64,000 nt of DNA, from contig CAMYAK010000003.1 in the NCBI GenBank assembly GCA_947253765.1, forward strand, positions 62,001-126,000, in the 5' to 3' direction. This DNA is from an uncultured Tissierellia bacterium. GTDB taxonomy: Bacteria > Bacillota > Clostridia > Tissierellales > Peptoniphilaceae. The notes beneath the pieces are model-generated. The model was not told where the DNA came from. It saw nothing but the letters and a program-made list of their open reading frames with translations, and ran no database searches. Positions 18,135-24,792 of this stretch are shown here, one piece after another. Both the position numbers and the translations under genes were made by a program. Every line of letters starts with the position of its first letter. Position 1 is the stretch's first letter.

Positions 18135-18971
18135 TTATTTGCTGTAGTCGTAGAAGCCGAGTCCGGTCTTTCTTCCCAATCTTCCGCCACGAACCATTTT
18201 TTTCAGGAGAGGGGCCGGACGATACTTGGGATCGCCGAATTCGCTATAAAGAACTTCCATGATAGCCAAAACAACATCCAAGCCGATCAGGTCTCCAAGC
18301 TCCAAGGGTCCCATTGGGTGGTTGCAGCCGAGCTTCATAGCTGTATCAATGTCCTCGGCATTTGCCAGGCCGTCTGCAAAGATGCAAATTCCTTCGTTGA
18401 TATAAGGAATCAAGATTCTGTTAACAACAAATCCCGGTCCCTCTTTAACCAAAACCGGAGTCTTGCCGATTTCTTCTGAGAGCTTCATTATGGTGTCTAT
18501 AGTCTCCTGTGGAGTATTGAGTCCCGGAATTACTTCAACAAGCTTCATAACCGGAGCCGGGTTGAAGAAGTGCATTCCGATAAGGGGTCTGCTAAGTCCC
18601 TGACCGATCTCGGTTACTGACAGAGATGATGTGTTGCTTGCAAAGATGGTTTCTTTTTTGCAAGTTTCATCAAGCTTCTTGAATGTTTCTTTTTTGATTG
18701 CCATATTTTCTATGGCGGCCTCAATGATCAGGTCGCAATCTGTCAAGCTGTCATTAAGGCATGGAGTGATGCGGTTGAGTATGGCATCGGCATCAGCCTG
18801 GTCCATCTTTCCCTTTGCAACTCTCTTATCAAAGCCCTTTTTAATCTTGTTCTTTCCACCCTCAGAAAATTCCATTTTAATATCTGAGAGCATTACCTCG
18901 TGTCCTTTTTGTGCAAAAGCCTGGCAAATTCCGCTTCCCATTGTGCCGGCACCGACTACACCTATTTTCAT
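18135..18971 (-). CDS. hbd: 3-hydroxybutyryl-CoA dehydrogenase
   Basis: Reduces acetoacetyl-CoA to 3-hydroxybutyryl-CoA. 278 residues beginning with the dinucleotide-binding motif GVVGAGTMGSGICQAFA. It has the family segments ASNTSSLSVTEI, IGMHFFNPAPVMKLVEV and the catalytic-histidine context, and GFVVNRILIPYINE. The NHPMGPLELGDLIGLD stretch near the C-terminus marks the all-helical domain. Unlike the commonest clostridial order, hbd here lies before bcd rather than after etfA. AAAGGAG precedes the ATG. Confidence 0.95.
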   Translation of the reverse strand: MKIGVVGAGTMGSGICQAFAQKGHEVMLSDIKMEFSEGGKNKIKKGFDKRVAKGKMDQADADAILNRITPCLNDSLTDCDLIIEAAIENMAIKKETFKKLDETCKKETIFASNTSSLSVTEIGQGLSRPLIGMHFFNPAPVMKLVEVIPGLNTPQETIDTIMKLSEEIGKTPVLVKEGPGFVVNRILIPYINEGICIFADGLANAEDIDTAMKLGCNHPMGPLELGDLIGLDVVLAIMEVLYSEFGDPKYRPAPLLKKMVRGGRLGRKTGLGFYDYSK

Positions 18972-18991
18972 GGATACTCCTTTCTCAAATC

Positions 18992-19017
18992 AGGGCCTAT
19001 GTTCATCCATAGGCCCT
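18992..19017 (-). promoter_or_regulatory. Intercistronic hairpin between crt and hbd
   Basis: A perfect 10-bp stem (AGGGCCTATG with CATAGGCCCT) with a 6-base loop sits in the 83-base gap. No T-run follows on the minus strand, so partial termination is less likely than processing or stabilisation. Confidence 0.5.
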
Positions 19018-19054
19018 TGATAAAAGCAATTTAGATATGCTACTTCTATTAAGA

Positions 19055-19834
19055 CTAGCGATTCTTAAAGTTTTTGTCTTTTCTCTTCTCAAGAAAAGCT
19101 GTCATTCCTTCTTTTTGGTCCTCAGTTTCAAAACATGCTGAGAAATATCTCGCCTCAATCTCCGCACCTTCCGCCATAGGCTTGTCAAAGCCCTCATTGA
19201 CAGCAGCTTTTGTATATGCAACTGCGATTGGAGCATTGGCAGCTATTCTCTTAGCCGTCTTCATGGCCACATCCATCAGCTCTTCCCGGGGCACAACCTT
19301 GCTTACCAGGCCGATTGCAAGAGCTTCATCCGCCTTGATGTTTGTAGCTGCTAATAGGATTTCCTTAGCCTTGGACTGGGAGCCTATAACCTTTGCCAAA
19401 CGCTGACTTCCGCCAAATCCCGGGGTGATACCCAAGCTGACTTCAGGTTGTCCGAAAACTGCATTTTCTGAACAATAACGTATGTCACAGGACATGGCAA
19501 GCTCGTTGCCGCCACCGAGTGCAAATCCGTTAATTGCCGCAATAACAGGTCTCGGGAAGGTTTCTATTTTGCGGAAAACCCTGTTTCCCAATTCACAGAA
19601 ATACCTGCCCCCTCTTCCGTTAAGGTCTTTCATTTCTGCAATATCCGCACCGGCTATAAATGACTTATCGCCGCTTCCGGTTATGATAACAGCTCTGACC
19701 TCATCTAAATCAATAGAATCAAAGCACTCTTCTATTTCACCTAAAACCGTTGAATTCAGGGCATTCAATGCCTTGGGTCTATCAATGGTGACAATAGCTA
19801 TGGAGTCTTCGACTTTATATTTTATATTTTCCAT
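19055..19834 (-). CDS. crt: Enoyl-CoA hydratase (crotonase)
   Basis: Interconverts 3-hydroxybutyryl-CoA and crotonyl-CoA. 259 residues, standard crotonase length. Oxyanion-hole motifs are visible as SFIAGADIAEM and AAINGFALGGGNELAMSCD, and the two catalytic glutamates are expected in the GGGNELA and FGQPEVSLGI segments. It lies 23 bases downstream of thl with an AGGTGAT site before the ATG. Confidence 0.95.
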   Translation of the reverse strand: MENIKYKVEDSIAIVTIDRPKALNALNSTVLGEIEECFDSIDLDEVRAVIITGSGDKSFIAGADIAEMKDLNGRGGRYFCELGNRVFRKIETFPRPVIAAINGFALGGGNELAMSCDIRYCSENAVFGQPEVSLGITPGFGGSQRLAKVIGSQSKAKEILLAATNIKADEALAIGLVSKVVPREELMDVAMKTAKRIAANAPIAVAYTKAAVNEGFDKPMAEGAEIEARYFSACFETEDQKEGMTAFLEKRKDKNFKNR

Positions 19835-19857
19835 AAATCACCTAACTTTAATTTCAC

Positions 19858-21048
19858 TTAGGCCTTCTCGACCAGCGTAGCGCAGCCCATTCCGCCGCCT
19901 ATGCAGAGTGTTGCCAAGCCTTTCTTGGCATCTTCACGCTTAAGCATTTCATGGATCAGGGTAACAAGGATTCTGCAGCCTGATGCTCCGACCGGATGGC
20001 CCAGTGCAATTGCGCCACCGTTTACGTTTACCTTGTTAACATCAAGTCCCAAGTCCTTAACTACTGCTACCGACTGTGTTGCAAAGGCTTCGTTTGCTTC
20101 GATAAGATCCAGGTCCTCAACCTTGAAGTCCAGCATTCCCATGAGTTTTCTGGTTGCTGCAACCGGGCCGATTCCCATGATCTCAGGTCTTACACCTGCC
20201 AAGGTGCCGCCCTGCCATACTACCTGACCTTTAACGCCAAGTTCTTTAGCCTTCTTTTCACTGATAAGGACTACGCAAGCAGCGCCGTCGTTAATTCCTG
20301 AAGAGTTTGCCGCTGTTACGATTCCGTCTTTGATAAATGCCGGCCTTAATTTTGCCAAAGCTTCTGCTGTCTGTCCGTAACGGACACCTTCGTCCTGGTC
20401 AAATACTTCAACCTGGCCTTTTTTCTTCGGAACTTCCACAGGAACAATCTCGTCCTTGAAACGCCCGCTCTTCTGAGCCTCTTCAGCTCTGTTCTGGCTC
20501 TGAGCAGCGAATTCATCCAATTCTTCACGAGTAAGATTATATTCTTTTGCAACGTTTTCAGCTGTAACACCCATGTGATAGTCGCCAAATACATCCCAAA
20601 GAGCATCATTGACCATGCAGTCAACTAATTCTCCATTGTTCATGCGGTATCCGTAACGGGCCTTTTTCAAAGCATAGGGAGCCAATGACATGTTTTCGGT
20701 TCCGCCGGCAACAACTACGTCAGCTTCCCCGCGTTCAATCAAGCGAGCTCCGGTATTTACGGCCTCAAGTCCTGATCCGCAAACTACATTCAATGTAAGG
20801 GCCGGTGTTGTGTAAGGAATGCCCGCATTCATAGATGCCTGACGAGCAACGTTCTGTCCCTGACCTGCCTGGATTACGCAGCCCATGTAGACCATATCAA
20901 CTTCTTCTGCCGGTACTCCGCTCCTCTTAAGAGCTTCACGAATAACGATTTCACCCAGTTTTGCAGCCGGTACTGTGCTTAAAGCGCCGCCCATTTTTCC
21001 AACAGCTGTCCTGGTTGCTCCGGCTATAAGTACCTTGTTTTCTACCAT
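19858..21048 (-). CDS. thl: Acetyl-CoA acetyltransferase (thiolase)
   Basis: Condenses two acetyl-CoA to acetoacetyl-CoA, the entry to butyrate synthesis. 396 residues. The nucleophilic cysteine lies in LNVVCGSGLEAVN near residue 90, and the catalytic histidine in NGGAIALGHPVGASG. The proton-transfer cysteine is in LCIGGGMGCA near the C-terminus. First gene of the operon; AGGAGGATCAA precedes the ATG. A consensus promoter and Rex-like operator lie about 115-175 bases upstream. Confidence 0.96.
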   Translation of the reverse strand: MVENKVLIAGATRTAVGKMGGALSTVPAAKLGEIVIREALKRSGVPAEEVDMVYMGCVIQAGQGQNVARQASMNAGIPYTTPALTLNVVCGSGLEAVNTGARLIERGEADVVVAGGTENMSLAPYALKKARYGYRMNNGELVDCMVNDALWDVFGDYHMGVTAENVAKEYNLTREELDEFAAQSQNRAEEAQKSGRFKDEIVPVEVPKKKGQVEVFDQDEGVRYGQTAEALAKLRPAFIKDGIVTAANSSGINDGAACVVLISEKKAKELGVKGQVVWQGGTLAGVRPEIMGIGPVAATRKLMGMLDFKVEDLDLIEANEAFATQSVAVVKDLGLDVNKVNVNGGAIALGHPVGASGCRILVTLIHEMLKREDAKKGLATLCIGGGMGCATLVEKA

Positions 21049-21164
21049 TTGATCCTCCTGTTTCGATACATTACTATCCGCCCGTTAAACCGCTTCAAGA
21101 AATACGATGAAGCGAATAACTTCAAATTGCACTGGTTAATCAGTGTTTTTTCCGTCCCGATTGA

Positions 21165-21182
21165 TTGTTAAATAATTAGCAA
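21165..21182. promoter_or_regulatory. Rex-type redox operator of the butyrate operon
   Basis: TTGTTAAATAATTAGCAA matches the Rex consensus TTGTTAANNNNTTAACAA with one mismatch. It begins a few bases downstream of the predicted transcription start, where a bound repressor would block transcription. Rex senses the NADH/NAD ratio and controls butyrate-type fermentation genes in clostridia. Confidence 0.8.
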
Positions 21183-21193
21183 TTACATATCTA

Positions 21194-21221
21194 ATTATAC
21201 CTTTTATGCTTTTTCTGTCAA
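21194..21221 (-). promoter_or_regulatory. Promoter of the thl-crt-hbd-bcd-etfBA operon
   Basis: On the minus strand TTGACA and TATAAT are separated by 16 bases. The leader to the thl ATG is about 140 bases and contains two small hairpins (CACTG...CAGTG and CGCTTCA...TGAAGCG). Confidence 0.85.
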
Positions 21222-21341
21222 TACGTTTGCCCACGAAAAAAAGCTCTAATGGGCTAATTTCTCATGTTTTGCATGGTCGGGCTATGTTGACTAAATATCG
21301 ATCTGTTGTTGAGGTTTTTGATATAGTTTATTACAAGCAAT

Positions 21342-21372
21342 AAAAAAGAGAGGGATTACTCCCCCTCTTTTA
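21342..21372 (-). terminator. Terminator of the cassette outside attL
   Basis: The minus strand reads AAAGAGGGGG, a short loop containing the stop codon, then CCTCTCTTTTTT. The same structure follows the paralogous cassette inside the prophage. Confidence 0.75.
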
Positions 21373-21550
21373 TTTTATCCTCTTTTTCTGCTATTAGTTC
21401 TTTTAGCTCTTTTAGATCCTCACTAGTAGCCCAATTGCGAATGAATGTTTTCGCCGTGCTTTTATAGTTTGTATATCTGGTTTTTTCAGGATTGTTTTTT
21501 CTCCACTTGTTTGTTGCCTGTTTTTGTGCCTTACTTGTTTTATTTTCCAT
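21356..21550 (-). CDS. Small phage-type hypothetical protein, copy A (outside attL)
   Basis: 64 residues, highly charged, beginning MENKTSKAQKQATNKW with a central TAKTFIRNWATSEDLKELKELI segment. It is clearly paralogous to the protein at 21767-21961 inside the prophage. I recall similar small proteins in Firmicute prophages, but no function is known to me. Its start is five bases from the stop of the small membrane protein upstream, whose final AGGTAA serves as ribosome binding site, implying translational coupling. It lies on the chromosomal side of the att core and so is probably a relic of an older, related prophage. Confidence 0.65.
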   Translation of the reverse strand: MENKTSKAQKQATNKWRKNNPEKTRYTNYKSTAKTFIRNWATSEDLKELKELIAEKEDKIKEGE

Positions 21551-21554
21551 TTTG

Positions 21555-21659
21555 TTACCTCAAAAGCAGAAAAAGTAATAATATGGCTATGGCCCATCCA
21601 ATACCGGCAATAATCTTTTCTTTTTTTGTTGTTTTTTCAACGCTCCATTTAAACTTCAT
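21555..21659 (-). CDS. Small single-span membrane protein, copy A
   Basis: 34 residues, starting MKFKWSVEKTTKKEK and followed by one hydrophobic helix (GIGWAIAILLLFLLL). GGAGGG ahead of the ATG lies right at the edge of the att core. The paralogue at 21965-22069 differs at about a third of positions but has the same layout. Function unknown. Confidence 0.6.
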   Translation of the reverse strand: MKFKWSVEKTTKKEKIIAGIGWAIAILLLFLLLR

Positions 21660-21666
21660 AATCCCT

Positions 21667-21687
21667 CCATAAATGGAGAATCGGGGA
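21667..21687. other. attL core
   Basis: 21 bases identical to 55319-55339, beginning CCATAAATGGAG and containing the 3'-terminal 14 bases of tRNA-Val(CAC). It defines the left prophage junction. Confidence 0.9.
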
Positions 21688-21725
21688 TTACAATATGTGG
21701 CTTAACCATGTACTTTATGCATTCG

Positions 21726-21748
21726 TTGATAACATTTTGATAACATTT
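21726..21748. repeat. Left integrase arm-type repeats
   Basis: Two head-to-tail copies of TTGATAACATT lie about 40 bases inside attL. Near-identical TGTGATAACATT pairs occur at the right end, in the same orientation. This is the arrangement expected for arm-binding sites of a tyrosine integrase. Confidence 0.6.
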
Positions 21749-21752
21749 GCTT

Positions 21753-21784
21753 AAAAGAGAGGGATATTACTCCCCCTCTTTTAT
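21753..21784 (-). terminator. Terminator at the left end of the late operon
   Basis: AAGAGGGGGA pairs with TCCCTCTCTT across the stop codon of the small gene, followed by a short T-run on the minus strand. Confidence 0.7.
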
Positions 21785-21961
21785 TTTTTTACGTCTCTCA
21801 TTTATAAGTGTTTCAAGCTCCGATAAATCCTCTTCAGTAGCCCTATTTCTAATAAAAGACCTAGCAGAAGATTTTGTCGAATTATAACGTCTTCTCTCCG
21901 GATTTTTTTCATTCCACCTTTTACTGGCTTCTATTTGTGCTGCACTCGTCTTGTTTTCCAC
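21767..21961 (-). CDS. Small phage-type hypothetical protein, copy B
   Basis: 64 residues beginning MENKTSAAQIEASKRW and containing SARSFIRNRATEEDLSELETLI; highly charged with no membrane segment. Paralogue of the gene at 21356-21550. It is the last gene of the late region, four bases after the upstream membrane protein and coupled to it by its AGGTAA end. Position next to holin/endolysin suggests a late accessory role, but this is only inference. Confidence 0.65.
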   Translation of the reverse strand: MENKTSAAQIEASKRWNEKNPERRRYNSTKSSARSFIRNRATEEDLSELETLINERRKKIKEGE

Positions 21962-21964
21962 GGC

Positions 21965-22069
21965 TTACCTCGCAATCAGAAAAAGTATCAATATAGCTAT
22001 AGCCCATCCTATAACCCCAATAACCTTTTCTTTTTTTGTTGTCTTTTCAATATTCCATTTTATTTTCAT
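21965..22069 (-). CDS. Small single-span membrane protein, copy B
   Basis: 34 residues, MKIKWNIEKTTKKEK followed by a hydrophobic helix (GVIGWAIAILILFLI). Too short for routine gene callers. Conserved with copy A at both the protein and gene-order level, which supports that it is real. Could be an antiholin-like or membrane-modifying peptide; not established. Confidence 0.55.
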   Translation of the reverse strand: MKIKWNIEKTTKKEKVIGVIGWAIAILILFLIAR

Positions 22070-22101
22070 GTCTTATCTGATAGAATGGTTTGAGAAAGGG
22101 G

Positions 22102-22200
22102 TTAAACCCCTCTCTCAAATTTGATGCTGAGCTTGAAGATTATAAGATTAATTTCAACGGTTACTTCTTTTAACTTCAAGCTCTTTTTTATTATCACCAT
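22102..22200 (-). CDS. Small hypothetical peptide in the lysis region
   Basis: 32 residues starting MVIIKKSLKLKE with an AAGGAGG site 9 bases upstream. Its last codons fall within an inverted repeat (GAGAAAGGGG with CCCCTCTCTC, 22092-22116). It lies between holin and the terminal small-gene cassette. No recognisable family; support is the ribosome binding site only. Confidence 0.35.
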   Translation of the reverse strand: MVIIKKSLKLKEVTVEINLIIFKLSIKFERGV

Positions 22201-22322
22201 CTATCTTAACCTCCTTTCTATAATAATATTATAAACCACGGTTTATATATTGTCAAGCCTTTTTTAACAAAAATACCAAAAACTCCCCCTATCACTTCCC
22301 TATTTTTGGGATTGTAAGCACC

Positions 22323-22352
22323 AAAAAAGGCCGCCCCATATAGAGACGGCCC
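22323..22352 (-). terminator. Terminator after the holin gene
   Basis: The minus strand reads CGGGCCGTCTC...GGGGCGGCC followed by six T, a stem of GGCCG pairs with a small internal mismatch, just past the holin stop. Confidence 0.75.
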
Positions 22353-22358
22353 GTGTCA

Positions 22359-22598
22359 TTAATTAAAGTGATCCTCTTCCTCAATTGGTACTGTAATGTG
22401 TTCTTTCTGATGAGCAATTGATGATGACATAAAGATTGCCCCCAAGAATGTAGCCAAGGCCACCAATACAAAGGAAACATCATCCGCCCATACTAGGCCG
22501 AAATGCGGCCCTATTGCATCAAAAAAGGTCGCTGTTGCCGGGAGTACTAATGTTATAACCCACTTCAAAATGTCATAAATCTTATCAGGTAATTTCAT
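22359..22598 (-). CDS. Phage holin
   Basis: 79 residues with two hydrophobic segments (VITLVLPATATFFDAIG and FVLVALATFLGAIFMSSSI) and an acidic tail (PIEEEDHFN). This matches class II-like phage holins of Firmicutes, which begin with a KxPDKIYDxLKW stretch. It would permeabilise the membrane at lysis to release the endolysin. Next to the amidase gene, as expected. Confidence 0.85.
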   Translation of the reverse strand: MKLPDKIYDILKWVITLVLPATATFFDAIGPHFGLVWADDVSFVLVALATFLGAIFMSSSIAHQKEHITVPIEEEDHFN

Positions 22599-22599
22599 C

Positions 22600-23064
22600 T
22601 TATTGTCCTTTCTTACTGTTATCAGTCTTCCAAATGTAAGTCTCGATCTCTTTTATGTTGTCCGTCGTCGTGTGATTGATCCCCTTTTGCTCAAGAGACC
22701 TCAACACCGCAAGTAAAGCCTTTAAGATCATACGCATTTCTAGATCCTGCTTCTTGATGTGTTCTCGGTCTTCTACTATGAGTTTTGAGTGCTCTTCAAG
22801 TGTTCTTTCGTGACACTTCAAGATCTCAAAGTCTTTGGCCAATTTTTCATCCTGCTTTTCTGTCCTCTCAAGAAATTCAGGGATCCCAAGGATGTCTGCC
22901 TTATGCTTTGCTATCTCTTCAAGATCTCTTGCCTTGATGTACTCTTCACCTATCGTGTTCCTTGCTTCTTTTAATTCTCGATTTAGCTTGTTAAAACCTG
23001 CTAGTATTGCAATCGCTAGTGACACGAAACCGCCCACGATTGCCATAATTTGTCCGCTCGGCAT
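22600..23064 (-). CDS. Membrane-anchored coiled-coil protein of the lysis module
   Basis: 154 residues. One hydrophobic N-terminal segment (IMAIVGGFVSLAIAILAGF) is followed by a long charged, helical region (about 25-130) likely to form a coiled coil. Located between endolysin and holin with one base to the holin gene. Shape resembles XhlA-type or phage membrane accessory proteins, but no clear family was recognised. GGGGG precedes the ATG. Confidence 0.55.
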   Translation of the reverse strand: MPSGQIMAIVGGFVSLAIAILAGFNKLNRELKEARNTIGEEYIKARDLEEIAKHKADILGIPEFLERTEKQDEKLAKDFEILKCHERTLEEHSKLIVEDREHIKKQDLEMRMILKALLAVLRSLEQKGINHTTTDNIKEIETYIWKTDNSKKGQ

Positions 23065-23094
23065 GCTGCCCCCTGTCTATCCCTTATGAGGCCT

Positions 23095-23943
23095 CTATTT
23101 TTTATCCCTGCAATATTCGGCTATTGATAGCAAGGTTCCGACCCTGTTTTCTCCAGAAAGCCATATATCCGACCAGTCTTTTTTGGATCCCCCTATCTGA
23201 ATTACCTTGTAGCCCTCGCCTTTTTCAACAGGGCCCTTTGTCAGGACCGCCCCAGATCCCAAAACATTTAAAAGTGCCTGTGCATTTGCAAGATCTCCGT
23301 CTAACTCATAAGTGATCACGTATTTTTTGTTTTTCATGAAATTTGCCCTTTCCTTTTTCTTCTCGATAATTTTTTCAGTAGGTTTGTTTTCTGTCTTTGT
23401 TCCGACTATTCCATAAGCTATTGCACGTGCTATTTTTTCAAAGTATTTGTCAAAGAGGAAATTATCCTTTTCGCTTGTGACAAAGCCGACTTCTACAAGG
23501 CTAGACATGCAATGGGTCTGCCGATTGACCGCATAGTCATACTTCATACTTCCACGGTAGCCGTATTTTAAGCCTCGGTTCTTAAAGCCGACCCCTACAA
23601 GGTTGTCATTTATCCTTTTAGCAACCTGGACAGCCCCTGCTTTAGGCTTGTCGGCGTAAGCATGATATAGCCATACTTCAACACCGTTAGCTGATGGGGT
23701 AGCTGAATTTCTGTGAATTGAACAGAAATAATCCGCTTTCCACCGATTGGCATCGTTCGTTCTCTCGGTAAGTCCTACGTGAATATCCGCTCGCCTACTC
23801 ATCATGACTTCGTGGCCTAAACTCTTTAGAATCTTTCCAACTAAAAAGGCAAGCCGTAATGTATCGTCTTTTTCGGCCCTGTTTTTTGGTCCATAAGCAC
23901 CACCATCCCGACCGCCGTGACCCGGATCAAGAAATATTTTCAA
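23095..23943 (-). CDS. N-acetylmuramoyl-L-alanine amidase endolysin
   Basis: Cleaves the amide bond between MurNAc and the stem peptide. The amidase_3 domain occupies about residues 1-175: the zinc ligand His in FLDPGHGG, SRRADIHVGLTERTNDAN, the CSIHRNS motif with the second His, and VEVGFVTSEKDN with the catalytic glutamate. A basic linker leads to a C-terminal ~85-residue domain with SPOR-like features (YVITYELDGDLANAQALLN). TTG at 23943 is preferred because AGGAG lies 8 bases upstream and the protein then begins at KIFLDPGHGG; an upstream GTG abuts that site. Confidence 0.9.
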   Translation of the reverse strand: MKIFLDPGHGGRDGGAYGPKNRAEKDDTLRLAFLVGKILKSLGHEVMMSRRADIHVGLTERTNDANRWKADYFCSIHRNSATPSANGVEVWLYHAYADKPKAGAVQVAKRINDNLVGVGFKNRGLKYGYRGSMKYDYAVNRQTHCMSSLVEVGFVTSEKDNFLFDKYFEKIARAIAYGIVGTKTENKPTEKIIEKKKERANFMKNKKYVITYELDGDLANAQALLNVLGSGAVLTKGPVEKGEGYKVIQIGGSKKDWSDIWLSGENRVGTLLSIAEYCRDKK

Positions 23944-23988
23944 AATTGCCACTCCTTTCTAATTTTTCTTAAAAATGTTAAAAAGCAC

Positions 23989-24016
23989 GAAAAAACGGCC
24001 TCTTCAGACCGTTTTT
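23989..24016 (-). terminator. Terminator between fibre genes and lysis module
   Basis: The minus strand reads AAAAACGG, loop, then GCCGTTTTTT. It ends or attenuates the structural transcript upstream of the endolysin gene. Confidence 0.8.
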
Positions 24017-24107
24017 AAGGCTTTTAATTTTCATCATTGGTATGATTATACCTTTAAGCCCTTAAAATCGCTTATTCAAGGGCTAATTAATCCTGACAGG
24101 ATTTTAA

Positions 24108-24779
24108 TTACAAAGGCTTGTTGTCAAGTAGATCCCAAGTGGGGTATCCGACCTCTGGGCCGTTATTTGTGTCTACGCAAGCGTAATAGTCGACCCCCAT
24201 ATAGTTTTTGACGGTATTTTTGGGATATTTGTATCCAGGTACGGGCTTCGGGTCTTCCTGCTTAATCGCTCCACCTTTCCAGTAGTCTTTTGCCGCCTGA
24301 CTTTCGGGTGAATTATCTTTGCTTGTCACGTGACCACGAATTGCCATGTAAAGCACATCGCCTATCCTGTAAGCGTCTCCAGCATCCACCGATAAGCCCT
24401 CCTGCCACTCGGCATATTGCCTGATCATCTCGGTGCTAAAGGCTTTATCAGGGTCCCCTGTTAAGAGGGCTGCAATCTTCTTTGTCGCTTCTTCCAGATC
24501 TAGCCTGACCCTCGCTGTTTCCTCTTTCGCTTTTTCTGCTTCGTCACGTGCAAAGAGGGCTTCTTTGTCTGCCGCTTCCTTAGCTTCCTTAACCTGATCT
24601 AATTCCCTCTGCTCAACTGTCCTTAGTGTGGACAATTTTACGGCTAAAGTGTTGAGATCTTCTTTCGGCACATCAGCATCATCTACCTGCCTTAGTGCCG
24701 TGCTATCTTTCCACTTCAAGATAAAGCGGTTCGATGAGGGGTAATACTGAATGAAGTCTATATTTTTTAGAGTGTCCAT
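24108..24779 (-). CDS. Tail-associated protein with carbohydrate-binding module
   Basis: 223 residues. The first ~55 look like an XkdW-type N-terminus (TLKNIDFIQYYPSSNRFI). A coiled coil of about 60 residues rich in E, A and K follows. Then comes a type 5/12-like carbohydrate-binding fold (EWQEGLSVDAGDAYRIGD, MAIRGHVTSKDNSPES, AAKDYWK). It lies 13 bases after the BppU-like fibre gene and probably helps attach the baseplate to cell-surface glycans. Confidence 0.65.
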   Translation of the reverse strand: MDTLKNIDFIQYYPSSNRFILKWKDSTALRQVDDADVPKEDLNTLAVKLSTLRTVEQRELDQVKEAKEAADKEALFARDEAEKAKEETARVRLDLEEATKKIAALLTGDPDKAFSTEMIRQYAEWQEGLSVDAGDAYRIGDVLYMAIRGHVTSKDNSPESQAAKDYWKGGAIKQEDPKPVPGYKYPKNTVKNYMGVDYYACVDTNNGPEVGYPTWDLLDNKPL

Positions 24780-24792
24780 TTTTAAGTCCTTT

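Noticed and set aside
21050..21340. A second, more leftward att site for an older prophage
   Set aside because: Searched by eye for the CCATAAATGGAG core and for GATAACATT arm repeats left of the outer cassette; neither is present.
22600..23064. Haemolysin-type toxin annotation for the membrane coiled-coil protein
   Set aside because: Only general shape matches XhlA-like proteins; no signature residues were recognised, so it is left as an unknown lysis-region protein.
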